A stretch of DNA of 64,000 bases, from contig NC_069100.1 in NCBI RefSeq assembly GCF_947172395.1, positions 10,940,109 through 11,004,108 of the forward strand, read 5' to 3'. Under the pieces are notes generated by a model. It worked only from the letters and a program-made list of their open reading frames with translations, was not told the origin of the DNA and made no database searches. The translations under genes and the position numbers were made by a program. The DNA comes from Bicyclus anynana. Taxonomy: Eukaryota; Arthropoda; Insecta; Lepidoptera; Nymphalidae. This document shows positions 62,277 through 64,000 of the stretch, piece by piece. The number at the start of each line of letters is the position of its first letter. Positions within the stretch are counted from its first letter, which is position 1.

Positions 62277-62925
62277 CAGTGTTGCCAGTTGGATCTTATG
62301 GAAAGTTACCCGAAATATTAAAAAAAGTAACCTTTTTGTGTAAAAAGTAACCTTTTGACTACTAATACTCTTGCTTTTTGCGTTCCACAGCATGGCTAAA
62401 CCACCATTTCAGCCTCTGGGGGCTAAAGTAATTTTGTTTTTTTTTTTTAATATCTGTCTGTTACGAATACTAGCCAAGTACTAAATTACTACAAACCGAA
62501 GGAGATTTTACTCGTAAATAGAATCATCTTAAGTAAGGCCCTGATTGTTTGCCTTTTACTTATGGGATAAGAAAAATACAATTAAAGAGCAAGGATTTAA
62601 AAAACAATAGACGTTAATTTCTTAAATTCATACTTGATTTTTTTAAGAAATTCAATGTGACTGCAACTTGCTTATTTCGCAACGTCAATTGTAACGTCTT
62701 CATTTATACTGAGATTGACACAGAAACATCGATGAGTTCTTGAGCATTTGTCCGCATTTCTTGATTTAACGACCGTTCTGTTTTAGATATACGAAATTGT
62801 AAGTTAATTCTAAAAATTCCGAAATATCACGTAAAAGTAACCTTTTTATTAATGTAACCTAAAAGTTACCAATGCAGTCAAAAAATCACCTAAAAGGTTA
62901 CAAAAGTAACCTTCTGGCAACACTG
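62277..62925. mobile_element. hAT-like MITE with 8-bp target site duplication
   Basis: Terminal inverted repeats CAGTGTTGCCAG (62277-62288) and CTGGCAACACTG (62914-62925) are flanked by the perfect direct repeat CTCAATAC (62269-62276 and 62926-62933). Eight-base duplications are the hAT hallmark. Multiple AAAAGTAACC/GGTTAC motifs cluster near both ends, like transposase-binding subterminal repeats. There is no transposase ORF, so it is non-autonomous. Confidence 0.9.
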
Positions 62926-63532
62926 CTCAATACTTTTAATATATACCTACTAGCGGACTCCCGCGACTTCTTCCGTGTGAAAATCAATATAAGTTTCAAT
63001 TACAATTTCACCCTCTTCTATTTAAATTTTAACATATTATATATAATATATTAAATATTCCACTAATCATACTACATTACAAAAATATAACTCAACCATT
63101 AACGATTTATATAAAAAAAACAACCTAGTAGGGGTATAATTTTAGATTATAGCGCCCTCATTTATTTTCTACTCTTTTGTGTCGCACTGAGGTTTGTGAG
63201 CGTCACAAGCATTTATTAGCAGTCTGTGCTCAGCTGCATAAATTCTGACAAGTAACAATGTCATATATGACAGTGACACCTTCATTTGACGTTTGTGAGT
63301 GACACACATGACAGTCCAAATATTTTAATGTTTATTTTTAAATTTTAAATTAATAACTATTTACTATTTTGAATTAAAACAATTTGATTATAATTGCGTA
63401 TTTACCTAGTGCGATACCTCAAAAACATTATAAGTATTGTAATTTAATGTTTTAAAAAAGTATACGAATTATACAACGCTAAATCGATGGTTTAAATATT
63501 TAAAATACAGTATATAACCTAAAAAAATTCAC

Positions 63533-63546
63533 ATGGCGAAAATAAG
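63533..63546 (+). CDS. Candidate first coding exon of a gene running out of the window (uncertain)
   Basis: CACATGGCGAAAATAAG is followed by GTAAGATTG: an ATG with a good context, five codons (MAKIR) and a near-consensus donor. Upstream, TGACGTTTGTGAGTGACA-type motifs (63285-63320) resemble insect housekeeping promoters. No second exon is recognised before the window ends. Confidence 0.22.
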
Positions 63547-64000
63547 GTAAGATTGTTTAGTTTTTATTAATTTGATGTTAAAAATAAATGGCATTAATTC
63601 TAACTACGAGGCACGTCTGCCGAGGAGAGGCCTGATGTGTGGAGAGGAAGATAGATACAATAGACCCAAGTGCTCTCAATGTGGTTTAGTATTATGATTT
63701 ACAATCATTAACCATAATTGTTAGCCTATTCTATTATTATATTATCTATTTTAACTGCCTTGGAAATGGTTAAGCCTCCCTACATTCCCTCTCCTACATG
63801 TAGGGAGGGTTCACCATTTTTAGCGCACTGGAATAGAGGCAATATGCAAAATGGAGATTAAACCCATCATGCTGCTCCGATGCGGGTTTGCGGGCATAGG
63901 GTGATGAAGGTAAATTCTTTAATGACCACTTTTAGATGTTAATAATAATAACCGGGCCCACAGCTTAACATGCTCTCTGAGGCACAGATGTGAAACACAA

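Larger units (their letters stand above)
59600..64000. other. Intergenic DNA upstream of the protease gene
   Basis: Apart from the Helitron-like fragments (60270-60500, 61268-61430, 61855-62031 and 62947-63050), a LINE tail at 61485-61600, the hAT-like MITE and the weak exon candidate at 63533, nothing is recognised. Confidence 0.5.

Overview
The window is eukaryotic and almost certainly lepidopteran (moth or butterfly). It is AT-rich, has long introns with GT-AG boundaries, and is crowded with repeats typical of that order: Helitron-like elements ending in a GC-rich hairpin plus CTAG, tRNA-headed SINEs, RTE-type tails ending in (ATG)n and (ATT)n-tailed LINEs. There are no operons, bacterial genes or CRISPR arrays. 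The species cannot be named from the sequence.

The one clearly resolved protein gene lies on the minus strand and occupies 18186-44726 (coding part). Nine coding exons join in frame into a 1020-residue type II transmembrane serine protease of the Stubble type. Its parts are a short cytoplasmic N-terminus, one membrane anchor, a six-cysteine knotted (clip-like) domain, a very long Thr/Pro-rich stem, an R|IVGG activation site and a trypsin-fold domain with an intact His/Asp/Ser triad and the Asp that gives Arg/Lys specificity. A possible non-coding leader exon and promoter lie near 57907-58250.

Two U6 snRNA genes, both on the minus strand, flank the protease gene at 16018-16124 and 59281-59387. 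They share promoter and flanking sequence, so they come from a DNA-level duplication. One is canonical; the other has a single substitution just before the ACAGAGA box.

The most unusual structure is at 22770-23917, just downstream (in transcription order) of the exon that encodes the catalytic Asp. A 40-bp unit carrying the 3' end of that exon plus its 5' splice site has been amplified to more than 25 copies, together with a longer, frameshifted partial copy of the exon. The intron therefore holds a long array of decoy splice donors.

The remainder is intron and intergenic DNA made largely of transposon remains. These include a LINE reverse transcriptase inserted inside a SINE (18868-21408), a hAT-like MITE with a perfect 8-bp target duplication (62277-62925), two long Helitron-like copies carrying GGGTA minisatellites (25122-26448 and 35113-36344), and several perfect hairpins. 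A few GC-rich islands look regulatory. A 200-N assembly gap lies in an intron at 27723-27922.
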